In this document: one piece after another, positions 17,811 to 27,268 of the stretch
Position numbering within the stretch: the first letter of the stretch is position 1
Layout of the letters: each line of letters opens with the position of its first letter
From: a bacterium
Lineage (GTDB): Bacteria; Chloroflexota; Dormibacteria; Aeolococcales; Bog-877
DNA: 64,000 bases
Assembly: GCA_021785655.1 (NCBI GenBank)
Contig: JAJYET010000002.1
Span: 1 to 64,000, forward strand
Direction: 5' to 3'
The notes under the pieces: generated by a model
What the model was told of the DNA's origin: nothing
The model's input: the letters and a program-made list of their open reading frames with translations, nothing else
Databases searched by the model: none
Translations under genes and position numbers: made by a program

Positions 17811-19225
17811 CAGGCGCGCCGCCAGCGCGTTCCCGCCTTGGTGTCCTCGACCTGGATGCCCAGTGCCAGTAGCTGGTCTCTCAATTGATCCGAGAGCGCG
17901 AAATCCCGGGCCTCCCGTGCCGCCTCGCGCCGCTCCAGAAGCGCCTTCTCTTCCGGGCTCAGGAAGTCCGCCCGCAGGGCCCGCCTCTCCATCACTCCCA
18001 GCCGGCGGTCCGCGGCGGTCAGGGTGGCCAGGGCAGCGCGTGCTCCCCCCGGTCCCCCCCGGCCGCCGTCCATAAGGCGGTTCCCCTCCCGGACCAGGTC
18101 AAAGAGGGCGGCCACCGCGTCGGGGAGGCGCAGGTCATCCTCCATCGCCCGGTCGAACCGCTGCAGCGCCACCTCGGCCAGCTCCACGAGATCATCGGCG
18201 TCTCCGGGGGAGGTCGCAGCCTCCGCGCATCGCCTCCAGAAGGTCGCCAACCTACTGACGTCCCGCTCCGCCGCCTCCAGCAACTCCTCCTGGAACTGAA
18301 GCTTGTGGCGGTAGTGAGCGCCGGTGAGGAGCAGGAAGCGGACGGCCATGGGGTCGTGCCCGCGCTCCACCAGTGTTTCCAGGGTGATGAAGTTACCCAG
18401 CGACTTGGCCATCTTCACCCCACCCACCAGGAGGTGCTCGGCGTGAACCCAGTAGCGCACGAACTGCTTGCCGGTGGCGGCCTCGGACTGGGCGATCTCG
18501 TTTTCGTGGTGGGGGAACTTGTTGTCAACCCCGCCGCAATGGATGTCGAAGGTCTCCCCGAGCCGGTCCATCGACATGGCAGAGCACTCCAGGTGCCATC
18601 CCGGTCGCCCCCACCCGTATGGCGATGTCCAGCTGGCGAGGCCCCCCGGCTCTCCAGCCTTCCACAGTGCGAAGTCCCTCACCTGCTCTTTCGCCTCGTA
18701 CTCGTCAGCGTCCACCCGCCCGCTGGCGCCGGAGCGCAGCCCCGCGGTATCGAGGTGGGTCAACTTTCCGTACGCGGGGAACGAGCTGATGCGGAAGTAG
18801 ACCGAGCCGTCCCGGGCATAGGCGCTGCCGTTGTCCAGCAACCGCTGCACCAGGTGCAACATCTGGGGGACGTACTGCGTCGCCCTGGGGTACACCGCGG
18901 CGGGCTCCACCCCGAGAAGCTCGAGGTCCCGGAAGAAGGCAGCCACGAAGGGGGCGGTGAACTCCTCCAGGCTCTGACCGGCCGCCCGGGCCTTGGCGAT
19001 GATCTTGTCGTCGACGTCGGTGATGTTCATCACCTGGGTCACCTCCAGGCCCTGGTACTCCAGCTGCCTGCGCAGCAGGTCCTCGGCCAGAAATGTCCTC
19101 AGGTTGCCAATCTGCGCTCGGTCATGGACCGTGGGCCCGCAGGTGTACATCCCGACCCGCCCGGGCCGAAGCGGCGTGAACTCCTCCACCCGCTCGGACA
19201 TCGAGTTGTAGATGCTCTGCGTCAC
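17810..19225 (-). CDS. cysS: Cysteinyl-tRNA synthetase
   Basis: Class I synthetase that charges tRNA-Cys. 471 residues, normal length. The HIGH region is CGPTVHDRAQIGNLRTF near residue 30, the zinc-binding cysteine/histidine set includes CSAMS and HCGGVDNKFPHHENE, and the KMSKS loop is KMAKSLGN near 270. A long C-terminal helical domain follows. Its start overlaps ispF by four bases and its stop overlaps rlmB, inside the ispD-ispF-cysS-rlmB operon. Confidence 0.97.
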   Translation of the reverse strand: MTQSIYNSMSERVEEFTPLRPGRVGMYTCGPTVHDRAQIGNLRTFLAEDLLRRQLEYQGLEVTQVMNITDVDDKIIAKARAAGQSLEEFTAPFVAAFFRDLELLGVEPAAVYPRATQYVPQMLHLVQRLLDNGSAYARDGSVYFRISSFPAYGKLTHLDTAGLRSGASGRVDADEYEAKEQVRDFALWKAGEPGGLASWTSPYGWGRPGWHLECSAMSMDRLGETFDIHCGGVDNKFPHHENEIAQSEAATGKQFVRYWVHAEHLLVGGVKMAKSLGNFITLETLVERGHDPMAVRFLLLTGAHYRHKLQFQEELLEAAERDVSRLATFWRRCAEAATSPGDADDLVELAEVALQRFDRAMEDDLRLPDAVAALFDLVREGNRLMDGGRGGPGGARAALATLTAADRRLGVMERRALRADFLSPEEKALLERREAAREARDFALSDQLRDQLLALGIQVEDTKAGTRWRRA

Positions 19226-19740
19226 CTCATCCCGTCCTGTGGTGCGTCGGTGGGACCCGCCGGTCCCACCGACGCCACCGCCAGCGCCGCCACTCCCTCT
19301 CCCCGCCCGGTGAGGCCGAGGCCGTCACTGGTCTTGAGCTTCACCGAGACAATCTCGGGGGGGCAGCCCAGGGCGCGGGCCACCGCGCCGACCATCCGAT
19401 GCCGGTAGGGCTGGAGTCGAGGCTCCTGGGCCACCACCGTGGCGTCCACCCCTTGCACTCGAAGCCCAGCCCCCGAGACCATCTGCATGACCCGACCCAG
19501 CAGCTCCACCGAAGAGACGCCCCGCCAGCGCTCCTCGCTGGGAGGGAAATGGTCCCCGAGGTCGCCCAGCCCGGAAGCCCCCAGCACGGCGTCCGCGATG
19601 GCATGCAGAAGGACGTCCGCGTCTGAGTGCCCGATTAGCCCGGTGTGATGGTCCACATCCAGTCCGCCGAGTCGCAGCGGTCCGGGGCCTCCGAAGCGAT
19701 GCACGTCGAGCCCCAGCCCGACCCCCGGGCACGGTTTCAA
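19222..19740 (-). CDS. ispF: 2-C-methyl-D-erythritol 2,4-cyclodiphosphate synthase
   Basis: MEP-pathway enzyme that makes ME-cPP, a precursor of isoprenoids. 172 residues. The zinc ligands lie in GLDVHRF near residue 10 and in the HSDADVLLHAIADA segment near 40; the substrate loop DLGDHFPPSEE and the C-terminal KLKTSDGLGLTGRGEGVAA block are intact. It overlaps ispD upstream and cysS downstream by four bases each, so the three are coupled. Confidence 0.96.
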   Translation of the reverse strand: MKPCPGVGLGLDVHRFGGPGPLRLGGLDVDHHTGLIGHSDADVLLHAIADAVLGASGLGDLGDHFPPSEERWRGVSSVELLGRVMQMVSGAGLRVQGVDATVVAQEPRLQPYRHRMVGAVARALGCPPEIVSVKLKTSDGLGLTGRGEGVAALAVASVGPAGPTDAPQDGMR

Positions 19741-20408
19741 CGGATCAACCCATCAGAGGTTGCCAGCCACGCCCGGAGCGCCATCAGGTCCTCGGTTCTC
19801 GTCACCTTGAGGTTGCGCGGATCTCCCGGCACCGCCGCCACCGCGTGGCCGAAGGCAAGGACCAGGGCGGCGTCGTCATCCGCGGTGAGACCCGTCTCCG
19901 CAGCCTGGTGGTGGGCTTGGAGAAGGAGTTCGCGGATGAAGGCCTGGGGCGTCTGGATCGCGCCCAGGCTGGAGCGCTCCAACACCTCCTCCACCAACCC
20001 TCCGGCCAGGCGGGCGGTGGCGTCGGCCACCGGCAGGCAGGCGGTGGCGGCACCATGCCGGCGGGCCGACCCCAGCACCCTGGCCACCAGTTCCGGGGTC
20101 ACGCCGGGACGGGCGCCGTCATGCACCAGAACCAAGTCCCTGGTGGAAGCCTCCACTCCGTTGCGCACCGAGTCCTGGCGACGCCCGCCGCCGGGGACGC
20201 AGACGCACCCCAGGCGAGGCGCGACCGCCGCTCCCACCTCGACCACCCGGTGGTGGTCCGCGGGGTCGGCGACCACCACCAGCTCGGTGATCCCGCTGGC
20301 CGGGTCCCCGAGGGCTCGCAGCACCCAGGCCAGGACGGGGCTGCCCGCAAGATCGGCCCAGAGCTTGGCTCCGCCGAAGCGAGTCCCGCTCCCCGCAGCG
20401 GCCACCAC
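19737..20408 (-). CDS. ispD: 2-C-methyl-D-erythritol 4-phosphate cytidylyltransferase
   Basis: MEP-pathway enzyme that adds CMP to methylerythritol phosphate, just before IspF's substrate is phosphorylated by IspE. 223 residues: nucleotide-binding VVAAAGSGTRFGG at the very start, LVVVADPADH, VHDGARPGVTPELV and the late TRTEDLMALRAWL segment. The start is a GTG placed right at the first strand, so the N-terminus is as short as the family allows. It is 29 bases after the PIN/TRAM gene. Confidence 0.96.
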   Translation of the reverse strand: MVAAAGSGTRFGGAKLWADLAGSPVLAWVLRALGDPASGITELVVVADPADHHRVVEVGAAVAPRLGCVCVPGGGRRQDSVRNGVEASTRDLVLVHDGARPGVTPELVARVLGSARRHGAATACLPVADATARLAGGLVEEVLERSSLGAIQTPQAFIRELLLQAHHQAAETGLTADDDAALVLAFGHAVAAVPGDPRNLKVTRTEDLMALRAWLATSDGLIR

Positions 20409-20437
20409 CGCAGTGGCGCCCCCGGGCTGTGCCGCGC

Positions 20438-21637
20438 TCAGGGAGTGGGGGTCCCTTCGGCGCGGACCCGCCGCCGGGAGCGGCGCTGCCCGGCCGTCTC
20501 CGCGCCATCATCGTCCACCTGGGCGAACACCATCCTGCCTGAGGCGGTCTGGATCACGCTGCGCACCGTGACCAGCACGCGCTGTCCCACCCGCTGACGC
20601 CCGCCCTCCACGACCAGCATGGTGCCATCCTCGAGGTATCCCACCCCCTGGTCCTGCTCCCTCCCCTCCTTCACCACCTCAACCTCCACCCGTTCCCCCG
20701 CCACCATGGCCGGCCTGAGGGCCGTGGCCAGCTGGTTGAGGTTGAGGACCGGAATGCCCGCGATCTGGGCCACCCGGTCCAGATTGAAGTCCACCGTCAG
20801 GATTGAGGCGCCCTGCTCGCGAGCCAGCCGCACCAGGCGGGAATCGACCTCCGGCATCGAGGGATAGTCGACCTCCGGAAAGGACAGTTGGAGCCCGGGG
20901 AGGGAGCGAAGCTCCTCGAGCATGGCAATCCCCCTCCGACCCCTGGCCCGCCGGATGGGATCCCCCGAGTCGGCCACCGCCTGAAGCTCGCGGAGCACGA
21001 ACTGGGGGATGACCAGCTCGTACAGGCAGAACCCCGCCCGGGCCAGATCCAGCAGGCGCCCGTCGATGACCGCACTGGTGTCCACCACCACGCGGGCCAG
21101 GGGCGGGCCCCCCCCGGCCATCGGCAGGCCCAGTCGAGACAGCTCGCGGCGGCGACGCCGTCCCACGGAGAGCCCGAGCGGGACCAGCACCACCGCCACC
21201 AGAACCGCCACCACCCAACCCAGGCCGTAGGGGAGCCCAGCGGCGATGAGTGCCACCAGGGCACTGATCCCCAGGGCCACGATCACCCCAAGCAGCAGTC
21301 CCACCAGCTCCGAGAGCGGCAGGGTGGTCAGCTGATCCTCCGCCCAGAGGTACGGACGGACGGTCAGGTTCGGTCCGAGCACGTACCCGAGCGCGCATCC
21401 CAGCCCGAGGCCCGCCGCCACGGCGATCAGGTCGCCCGGCCAGGCGTGCAGGGGCCCCTGGATCTTGTCGATCAGAACTGTGGAGTAGAGCGTGCCCCCG
21501 ATCGCTCCCAGGCACATGCCGACCAGACTGGCGATCCGGTCAGGGCGGCTCCTGGGGTCGGCGGCCAGCCTGGCCACCGGCGCGCGGTCCGGACCGGAGG
21601 GCGTCCCCTCCGGGTCGTCAGTCCGTGCTGCCGCCAT
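20438..21637 (-). CDS. PIN/TRAM-domain membrane protein (YacL family)
   Basis: 399 residues: about four transmembrane helices in the first 160 residues (for example LVGLLLGVIVALGISALVAL), then a PIN nuclease domain (VVVDTSAVIDGRLLDLA, DSGDPIRRARGRRGIAML, ASILTVDFNLDRVAQIAGI) and a C-terminal TRAM domain. The PIN acidic residues are present, so RNase activity is possible; the family's role is not settled. I choose the ATG at 21637, giving a 20-base overlap with the clpC end; the track start is deeper inside clpC. The position between clpC and ispD is the usual one. Confidence 0.88.
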   Translation of the reverse strand: MAAARTDDPEGTPSGPDRAPVARLAADPRSRPDRIASLVGMCLGAIGGTLYSTVLIDKIQGPLHAWPGDLIAVAAGLGLGCALGYVLGPNLTVRPYLWAEDQLTTLPLSELVGLLLGVIVALGISALVALIAAGLPYGLGWVVAVLVAVVLVPLGLSVGRRRRRELSRLGLPMAGGGPPLARVVVDTSAVIDGRLLDLARAGFCLYELVIPQFVLRELQAVADSGDPIRRARGRRGIAMLEELRSLPGLQLSFPEVDYPSMPEVDSRLVRLAREQGASILTVDFNLDRVAQIAGIPVLNLNQLATALRPAMVAGERVEVEVVKEGREQDQGVGYLEDGTMLVVEGGRQRVGQRVLVTVRSVIQTASGRMVFAQVDDDGAETAGQRRSRRRVRAEGTPTP

Positions 21638-24170
21638 CAGCGGAGGAGCCGCCTGCCGCTCCGGCACCGGCGGGCTCCGCCTCAACGGTGACGATCGGGC
21701 TGGGTTCATCGGGGGGAGGCGGTCCCGGGACCACGTGGGTCCTCAGTTTGCCGTCCTCCACGTCAATGGTCACCAGGTCCCCGATGGAGAATTCAGTGCG
21801 GAGAAGCTCCTCGCTCAAGGGGTCCTCGATCTCGGTCTGGATCACGCGACGCAGGGGGCGAGCTCCGTAGACCTTGTCAAAACCCTGCTCCACCATCGCC
21901 GCCTTGGCCTCTTCGGTCACGAGCAGGCTCAGCCCCTGGCGCTGGAGGTGTTCGCGGACCCGGACCAGCATCAGGTCGACGATCCGCCGGCACTCCTCGG
22001 CGGTGAGCCGGTGGAAGACCACCACCGAGTCGACCCGGTTCAAGAACTCCGGTCGGAAGGCGCGCTTCAGCTCGTCGGTGATCCGTTCCCGCATCTTGAC
22101 GTGGGCGGGATCCTCCCCAGCCGGCCCCGGCGTCGAGGGCTGGAATCCCATCGAGACGTTGGCTCCCACTCCCTGGATCCCCAGGTTGCTGGTCATGATG
22201 ATGATGGTGTTGGCGAAGTTGACCACCTTCCCCTTGGCGTCGGTGAGCCGGCCATCCTCGAGGATCTGCAGCAGCATGTTGAAGAAGTCGGGGTGAGCCT
22301 TCTCGATCTCGTCGAAGAGGACGACGCTGTAGGGACGGCGGCGCACCGCCTCGGTGAGCTGCCCGCCCTCGTCGTAGCCCACGTATCCGGGCGGTGAGCC
22401 AACCAGTCGGGCGGTGCTGTGCCGCTCGGCGAACTCCGACATGTCCAGGCGGATGAGGGCGTCATCGCTGTCGAACAGGAAGCCGGCCAGGCTGCGGGCC
22501 AGCTCCGTCTTGCCGACCCCGGTGGGGCCGAGGAAGATGAAGGAGCCGATGGGGCGGCGCGGGTCCTTGAGGCCCGCCCGGGCGCGGCGCACGGCCTGGC
22601 AGACGACCTTGACCGCCTCCTCCTGGCCGATGAGGCGCTTGTGGATCTCCCCTTCCATCGCCAGCAGCCGCTTGGTCTCCGCCTCCACCAAGCGGCTCAC
22701 CGGCACCCCGGTCCAGGAGGAGACGATGTCGGCGATATTCTCGTCGGTGACCGTGGCCACCGTTTGCCCCAGCTCGTCGCGCCAGGCAGCCTCATCCCGG
22801 GCGTAGTCGGCCCGCAACTGCTTCAGGTCCTGATCGATGCGGCCGGCGTCGTCCAGGTCGCGCTTCTCCATGGACTGGTCCCTGCGGGCCTGGAGTGAGC
22901 GAATGTGGCGTTGCCGGGCTCGCAGTTCGGGCGGGGTGGTGGTGAGCTTCATCCGCACCCGGGCGCTGGCCTCGTCGATGAGGTCGATCGCCTTGTCCGG
23001 CCACGAGCGGTCGCTCACGTACCGACCGGAGAGCTCAGCCGCCGCCTGCAGAGCGTCGTTGGTGATCGTGACCCGGTGATGCTTCTCGTAGAGCGGCCGC
23101 ACCCCGGTCAGGATCTCCACCGTCTCCTCGAGCTTGGGCTCATCCACATAGACGGGCTGGAAGCGCCTCTCGAGGGCGGCATCCTTCTCGATGTACTTGC
23201 GGTACTCGTTGAGAGTGGTGGCCCCGATGCACTGAATCTCGCCCCGAGCCAGAGCCGGCTTGAGGATGTTGGCCGCGTCAATGGCGCCTTCGGCAGCGCC
23301 GGCACCGACCAGAGTGTGGAGCTCATCGATGAAGAGGACCACCTCCTTGGAGGAGCGGATCTCGTCCAGAATCTTCTTCAGCCGCTCCTCGAACTCACCC
23401 CGGTACTTCGTGCCGGCCACCAGGGCACCCATGTCCAGGGTGAGCACCCTCTTGTGGGCGAGGGACTCGGGGATCTCCTGGTGGACTATGGCCTGCGCCA
23501 AACCCTCGGCGATCGCGGTCTTGCCCACCCCAGGCTCCCCGATCAGAGCCGGGTTGTTCTTGGTCCGCCGGGAGAGGATCTGGACCACCCGCTCGATCTC
23601 CACCTCGCGCCCGATCACCGGGTCCAGCTGGTCCTTCTCGGCCAACTCCGTGAGATCGCGACAGAACTGGTCCAGAAGGGGAGTCTTGGTGGTCCGCTTG
23701 TGCTCGGTCCGGGGGTCGTCCTCGAGCCCCTGTTCGCGGAGGATCCCCTCCATCTCCTGCCGGACCTTCTCCAGGCTGGCCCCCAGGTCCTCCAGGACAT
23801 GGGCTGCGATCCCCTCGCCCTCGATCAGAAGGCCGAGCAAAAGGTGCTCGGTGCCCACGTAGGTGTTGTTCATCCGCTTGGCCTCTTCGAAGGCGATCTC
23901 GATCACCTTCTTGACCCGCGAGGTGGGGATGATCTGCTGGACGATCACCCGCTCGTTCCGACCCAGCACCGACTCGATGGTGCTCCGGACCTTGTCGATC
24001 TCGACCCCGAGGTTGGCCAGGACCTTGGCCGCCAGTCCGTCTCCCTCGCGGAGCAGACCCAGCAAGAGGTGCTCGGTCCCGATGTAGGAGTGGTGGGACT
24101 TCTCGGCCTCGTCCTGAGCCAGGGTCAGGACCTTCTTCGCCTTCTCGGTGAATCGCTCAAACGGGTACAC
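21618..24170 (-). CDS. clpC: AAA+ unfoldase ClpC
   Basis: Unfolds proteins for the ClpP peptidase. 850 residues: Clp-N double repeat (1-145), first AAA+ with [15 protein letters not shown] near 210, the UVR-containing coiled middle domain (near 420-480), second AAA+ with [16 protein letters not shown] near 555, and a C-terminal domain. The start is a GTG ([14 protein letters not shown]) with AGGAG 8 bases upstream. ctsR, mcsA and mcsB are absent from the window, so adaptor control differs from Bacillus. A CATAAT hexamer about 100 bases upstream may be the promoter. An ATPase-less copy of its N-domain is the next gene upstream. Confidence 0.97.
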   Translation of the reverse strand: MYPFERFTEKAKKVLTLAQDEAEKSHHSYIGTEHLLLGLLREGDGLAAKVLANLGVEIDKVRSTIESVLGRNERVIVQQIIPTSRVKKVIEIAFEEAKRMNNTYVGTEHLLLGLLIEGEGIAAHVLEDLGASLEKVRQEMEGILREQGLEDDPRTEHKRTTKTPLLDQFCRDLTELAEKDQLDPVIGREVEIERVVQILSRRTKNNPALIGEPGVGKTAIAEGLAQAIVHQEIPESLAHKRVLTLDMGALVAGTKYRGEFEERLKKILDEIRSSKEVVLFIDELHTLVGAGAAEGAIDAANILKPALARGEIQCIGATTLNEYRKYIEKDAALERRFQPVYVDEPKLEETVEILTGVRPLYEKHHRVTITNDALQAAAELSGRYVSDRSWPDKAIDLIDEASARVRMKLTTTPPELRARQRHIRSLQARRDQSMEKRDLDDAGRIDQDLKQLRADYARDEAAWRDELGQTVATVTDENIADIVSSWTGVPVSRLVEAETKRLLAMEGEIHKRLIGQEEAVKVVCQAVRRARAGLKDPRRPIGSFIFLGPTGVGKTELARSLAGFLFDSDDALIRLDMSEFAERHSTARLVGSPPGYVGYDEGGQLTEAVRRRPYSVVLFDEIEKAHPDFFNMLLQILEDGRLTDAKGKVVNFANTIIIMTSNLGIQGVGANVSMGFQPSTPGPAGEDPAHVKMRERITDELKRAFRPEFLNRVDSVVVFHRLTAEECRRIVDLMLVRVREHLQRQGLSLLVTEEAKAAMVEQGFDKVYGARPLRRVIQTEIEDPLSEELLRTEFSIGDLVTIDVEDGKLRTHVVPGPPPPDEPSPIVTVEAEPAGAGAAGGSSADGGSTD

Positions 24171-24267
24171 GGAACATCTCCTCGACCCCGGCAGGGGTAG
24201 GGTCCGCCAGCCGAAGCTGGGCGACCAGAGCGGGTATGGGGCGGGTCGCCGTGCCGATCACAACCGC

Positions 24268-24273
24268 ATTATG
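24268..24273 (-). promoter_or_regulatory. -10-like hexamer upstream of clpC
   Basis: CATAAT on the minus strand, in the gap between clpC and the Clp-N protein gene, followed by a leader of about 90 bases with a good ribosome-binding site. No HAIR or CtsR-type operator was seen. Confidence 0.4.
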
Positions 24274-24339
24274 CCCAATCCGGCCCAGCCGAAGCCCCGA
24301 GGACCTCGGATCGGCGATCTCATCTCTGCTTCGAACCGG

Positions 24340-25329
24340 TTACGCCGCGGACGGGGGCTCCCCAGGCCCCGCCTGAGCCAGCCGGGCCAGCACCTCCTCA
24401 GGCTCCACCCCGAGACGTCGCAGCACCGGCGCGGCCCCCGCCTCGTCGCGCACACAGGCGGCGAGGATCAAGTCAGTGCCGACCGGCAGTCCCCGGGCGG
24501 CGGTCGCCGCCTGCGCCAGGGCGCCCCTGGCTCCCGGCGCCCAGCCCAGCTCAAGCGGACGCTCACCGCCCCCCCTCGCCCTCCCCACCTCGGCCCGAAC
24601 GCGCTCCAGCTCCACCCCGGCCTGAGCGAGCGCCGAGGCGGCCCGACCCCGCCCCTGGCGCAGGAGGCCGACCAGCAGGTGCTCGGTCCCCACCGCCATC
24701 GCCTCCATGTGCAGGCATTCCTCCTCGGCCAGGGCGACTGCACTTCGGGCCTCGGCGGTGAGGCGGGGCTCGGAATCGGGGTGGAGAAGGCTGGCCCACG
24801 CCCCTCCGGGGGACGTGCGCCGGAGGCTGGAGGGCCCCGGGGAGCCGGTCCAATGGGCAGGACGGCGGGGATCCTCCCCTCCTCGCCTCCCCTCCTGCGC
24901 CAGCTTCTCGATCTGCGCCCGCACCGTCTCCAAGTTGGCGCCCAGGTCCTCGAGGACGTGCGCCGCGATCCCCTCACCCTCGATCAGAAGCCCCAGCAGG
25001 AGGTGCTCGGTGCCGACGGAGGTGTCGTTCATCCGCTTGGCCTCTTCGTAGGCGATCTCGATCACCTTCTTGACCCGAGACGTGGGGATGATCTGCTGGA
25101 CGATCACTCGCTCGCCGGCCCGCAGGAAGGAGTCGATGGTGCTCCGAACCTTGTCGATCTCCACCCCGAGGTTGCCCAGGACCCGGGCCGCAAGCCCGTC
25201 ACCCTCGCGGAGGAGGCCCAGCAGGATGTGCTCGGTCCCGATGTAGGAGTGATGGGACTTCTCGGCCTCGCCCTGGGCGAGGGTCAGGACCGCCTTGGCC
25301 CGCTCCGAAAACCGATCGTAGGGGTACAT
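24340..25329 (-). CDS. ATPase-less protein with four Clp-N repeats
   Basis: 329 residues with no AAA+ module. Residues 1-148 are nearly the same as the neighbouring ClpC N-domain (YPYDRFSERAKAVLTLAQ, then [20 protein letters not shown] and the VIQQII-like [19 protein letters not shown]). After a proline/glycine linker (about 150-190), residues 190-329 hold a second, diverged pair of repeats ([42 protein letters not shown]). The ATG at 25329 has AGGAGGGG before it. By analogy with mycobacterial ClpC2, an N-domain-only protein, it may bind ClpC clients or antibiotics or act as an adaptor or decoy. That role is inference; the domain content is plain. Confidence 0.88.
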   Translation of the reverse strand: MYPYDRFSERAKAVLTLAQGEAEKSHHSYIGTEHILLGLLREGDGLAARVLGNLGVEIDKVRSTIDSFLRAGERVIVQQIIPTSRVKKVIEIAYEEAKRMNDTSVGTEHLLLGLLIEGEGIAAHVLEDLGANLETVRAQIEKLAQEGRRGGEDPRRPAHWTGSPGPSSLRRTSPGGAWASLLHPDSEPRLTAEARSAVALAEEECLHMEAMAVGTEHLLVGLLRQGRGRAASALAQAGVELERVRAEVGRARGGGERPLELGWAPGARGALAQAATAARGLPVGTDLILAACVRDEAGAAPVLRRLGVEPEEVLARLAQAGPGEPPSAA

Positions 25330-25574
25330 GAGGCCCCTCCTGGACCCAGCCGCTCGGGACACGTACCCCGTGGCGCCCGGCCGGCACGGCGCCCGGCGCG
25401 AGCTTCCACGAGGGCCCGGGGCCATTGTGCGTCACCGCGTGATTCCATAACGGCAAGGGTTACCGGCGGGTCGCCGCCGCACGGTCGAGTGCAGCTCCGC
25501 GCGCCCTGAGCCCAGCCGGCAGCTGGAGCGGTGGAGGAGTGGCGCCGCCAGGGGTGCGGGCCGTCGCCGGCGAC

Positions 25575-26825
25575 CTACTCGGCCTCCGGCTCCTCCGGGG
25601 CGCCGTCGTCGCCCTCGACTGCCTCGGGTTCCTGCTCCTCAACGGCACGGGCTCCGGCCGTCCCCTCCTCCTCGGCCGGCTCTGGGTCGTCATCCCCGGG
25701 CAGGTAGTCAGCGGCTGCGGAGTAGCGTCCCTCGGCAACGTCGGGCTCGTCGGCCAGGTGGTCCGGGCGAGGAAGCAGCTGCCGGTAGGAGAGGGAGATG
25801 CGCCGACGGCCGCGGTCCGCCTGCAGGACCACAACCTTGATGCTGTCGCCCACCCGGAGCACGTCCTCGGTGCGCTCCACGTGCTCCCAGGAAAGCTCAC
25901 TTATGTGCAGCAGTCCCTCCACCCCATCGGCGATCTGGAGGAAGGCGCCGTATTTCTTGGTCTTGGTCACAACTCCCTCGATCTCGGTGCCCGGTGGGAA
26001 GCGCGCCTCGATGCTGTCCCAGGGGTCCTCCCCCATCTGCCGGAGCGAGAGGGAGATACGCGAAAGCTCCGGGTCCAGCTTGATCACCCGGACCGTGACC
26101 TCATCCCCGACGGCCAGCATGTCCGAGACGTTGCTGACCCGGTCCCAGGAGAGCTCGCTGATGTGGATCAGGCCGTCGGCGCCACCCAGGTTGACGAAGG
26201 CCCCGTATGAGGTGAGACCGCTCACCTTGCCGCTGACCACATCGCCCACCGCCAGCCGCTCGAACAGCTCCTCGCGCTGCCGGGCCCGATCCTCGTCCTG
26301 TGCGGCCCGCTGACTGACGATGAGCCGGTTGCGCTTGCGGTTCACCTCCAGGATCTTGACCATGATCCTCTCGCCGACCAGGTCCACCAGGTTGCCGGAG
26401 TGGGTGCGCGCCACCTGAGAGCTGGGAAGGAAGCCCCGCAGACCCATGATGTTGACGATGAGCCCGCCCTTGTTCTGCTCCTTGACCTCGGCCTCGACCC
26501 CCTCCCCGGTGCTCTCCTTCTCGGCCGCCTTGGCCCAGATGCCCTCGGCGCGAGCTCGCCTCAGACTGAGCACCACGTTGCCGTCCTCGTTCTCGGACTG
26601 CAGCACGTAGACCTTCACGTGGTCGCCCGGCTCCAGGATCACCGGCTCCTCGGCGCGGCCGGTGAGTTCGCGGTTGGAGATCACCCCCTCCGACTTGGCC
26701 CCGATGTCCACCAGCACCTCGTCGGGGTCGACCCTCACCACGGTGCCATCCACGATGTCGCCGTAGGTCAGGGTGCGGATGGAGTCGGCGCTGACCCGCA
26801 GGTACTCCTCCATGGAGCTGAACAT
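25575..26825 (-). CDS. rpsA: 30S ribosomal protein S1
   Basis: RNA-binding ribosomal protein that helps load structured mRNAs. 416 residues with four S1 barrels: about 20-90 (YGDIVDGTVVRVDPDEVLVDIG), 105-170, 190-260 (VGDVVSGKVSGLTSYGAFVNLGGADGLIH) and 275-345 (GTEIEGVVTKTKKYGAFLQI), then an acidic tail rich in E and A. Four barrels is the short Gram-positive form. The ATG at 26825 is chosen over the track's TTG because GAGGAG lies six bases before it. In a genome with many apparently leaderless genes, S1 would serve mainly the leadered ones. Confidence 0.95.
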   Translation of the reverse strand: MFSSMEEYLRVSADSIRTLTYGDIVDGTVVRVDPDEVLVDIGAKSEGVISNRELTGRAEEPVILEPGDHVKVYVLQSENEDGNVVLSLRRARAEGIWAKAAEKESTGEGVEAEVKEQNKGGLIVNIMGLRGFLPSSQVARTHSGNLVDLVGERIMVKILEVNRKRNRLIVSQRAAQDEDRARQREELFERLAVGDVVSGKVSGLTSYGAFVNLGGADGLIHISELSWDRVSNVSDMLAVGDEVTVRVIKLDPELSRISLSLRQMGEDPWDSIEARFPPGTEIEGVVTKTKKYGAFLQIADGVEGLLHISELSWEHVERTEDVLRVGDSIKVVVLQADRGRRRISLSYRQLLPRPDHLADEPDVAEGRYSAAADYLPGDDDPEPAEEEGTAGARAVEEQEPEAVEGDDGAPEEPEAE

Positions 26826-26931
26826 GGTCATCTCCTCGGCGGGCGCGGGAGTGGCGAGCTGGGTCAAGGGACTGAGTTGTCCTCCGAAGGTGTGGAAGGC
26901 CGGCCGAAGCCACGGCCTCGGTGCGGCCGAG

Positions 26932-26937
26932 AGTATA
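26932..26937 (-). promoter_or_regulatory. -10-like hexamer for rpsA
   Basis: TATACT on the minus strand, leaving a leader of about 100 bases before the ATG at 26825. r-protein autoregulation in this leader is possible; no known motif was recognised. Confidence 0.45.
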
Positions 26938-27035
26938 TCAGCAGGGGGTCACCCGGCCGCCCGCCAAAGTTCAGGTCCCCGTCGTGGCAAACTGGAGGAG
27001 CGAAAGCCTCCACCCAGGAATACAGGAGCCCTGCC

Positions 27036-27233
27036 TTGCCCACCTCCACGACCCGCACGGTGTACGAATACCGCGAACTGGACTCCCTGGACGAGCTCAA
27101 CCGCCTTGGCGCTGAGGGCTACGACCTCTTTCAGGCCGTGGCGGTGGGGAACAGACTCCGCTATCTGGTGCGCCGGGTGGGGGAATCAGACGATGTGCGT
27201 CGCGCGGGGTTCACCGCCTCCGCCCCGGAGTAG
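27036..27233 (+). CDS. Small hypothetical protein (65 aa)
   Basis: From a TTG with AGGAG 8-9 bases upstream, a 65-codon frame reads VYEYRELDSLDELNRLGAEGYDLFQAVAVGNRLRYLVRRVG, which resembles short DUF4177-like proteins: strand, helix with an L..LG.EGYD pattern, and a strand pair ending in a basic LVRR. A GTG eight codons later is another possible start. It is divergent from rpsA and convergent with ftsH. Function unknown. Confidence 0.6.
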   Translation: MPTSTTRTVYEYRELDSLDELNRLGAEGYDLFQAVAVGNRLRYLVRRVGESDDVRRAGFTASAPE

Positions 27234-27268
27234 CCACTACCGGAATCGTTTTCCGTGTGGCGCCCACC

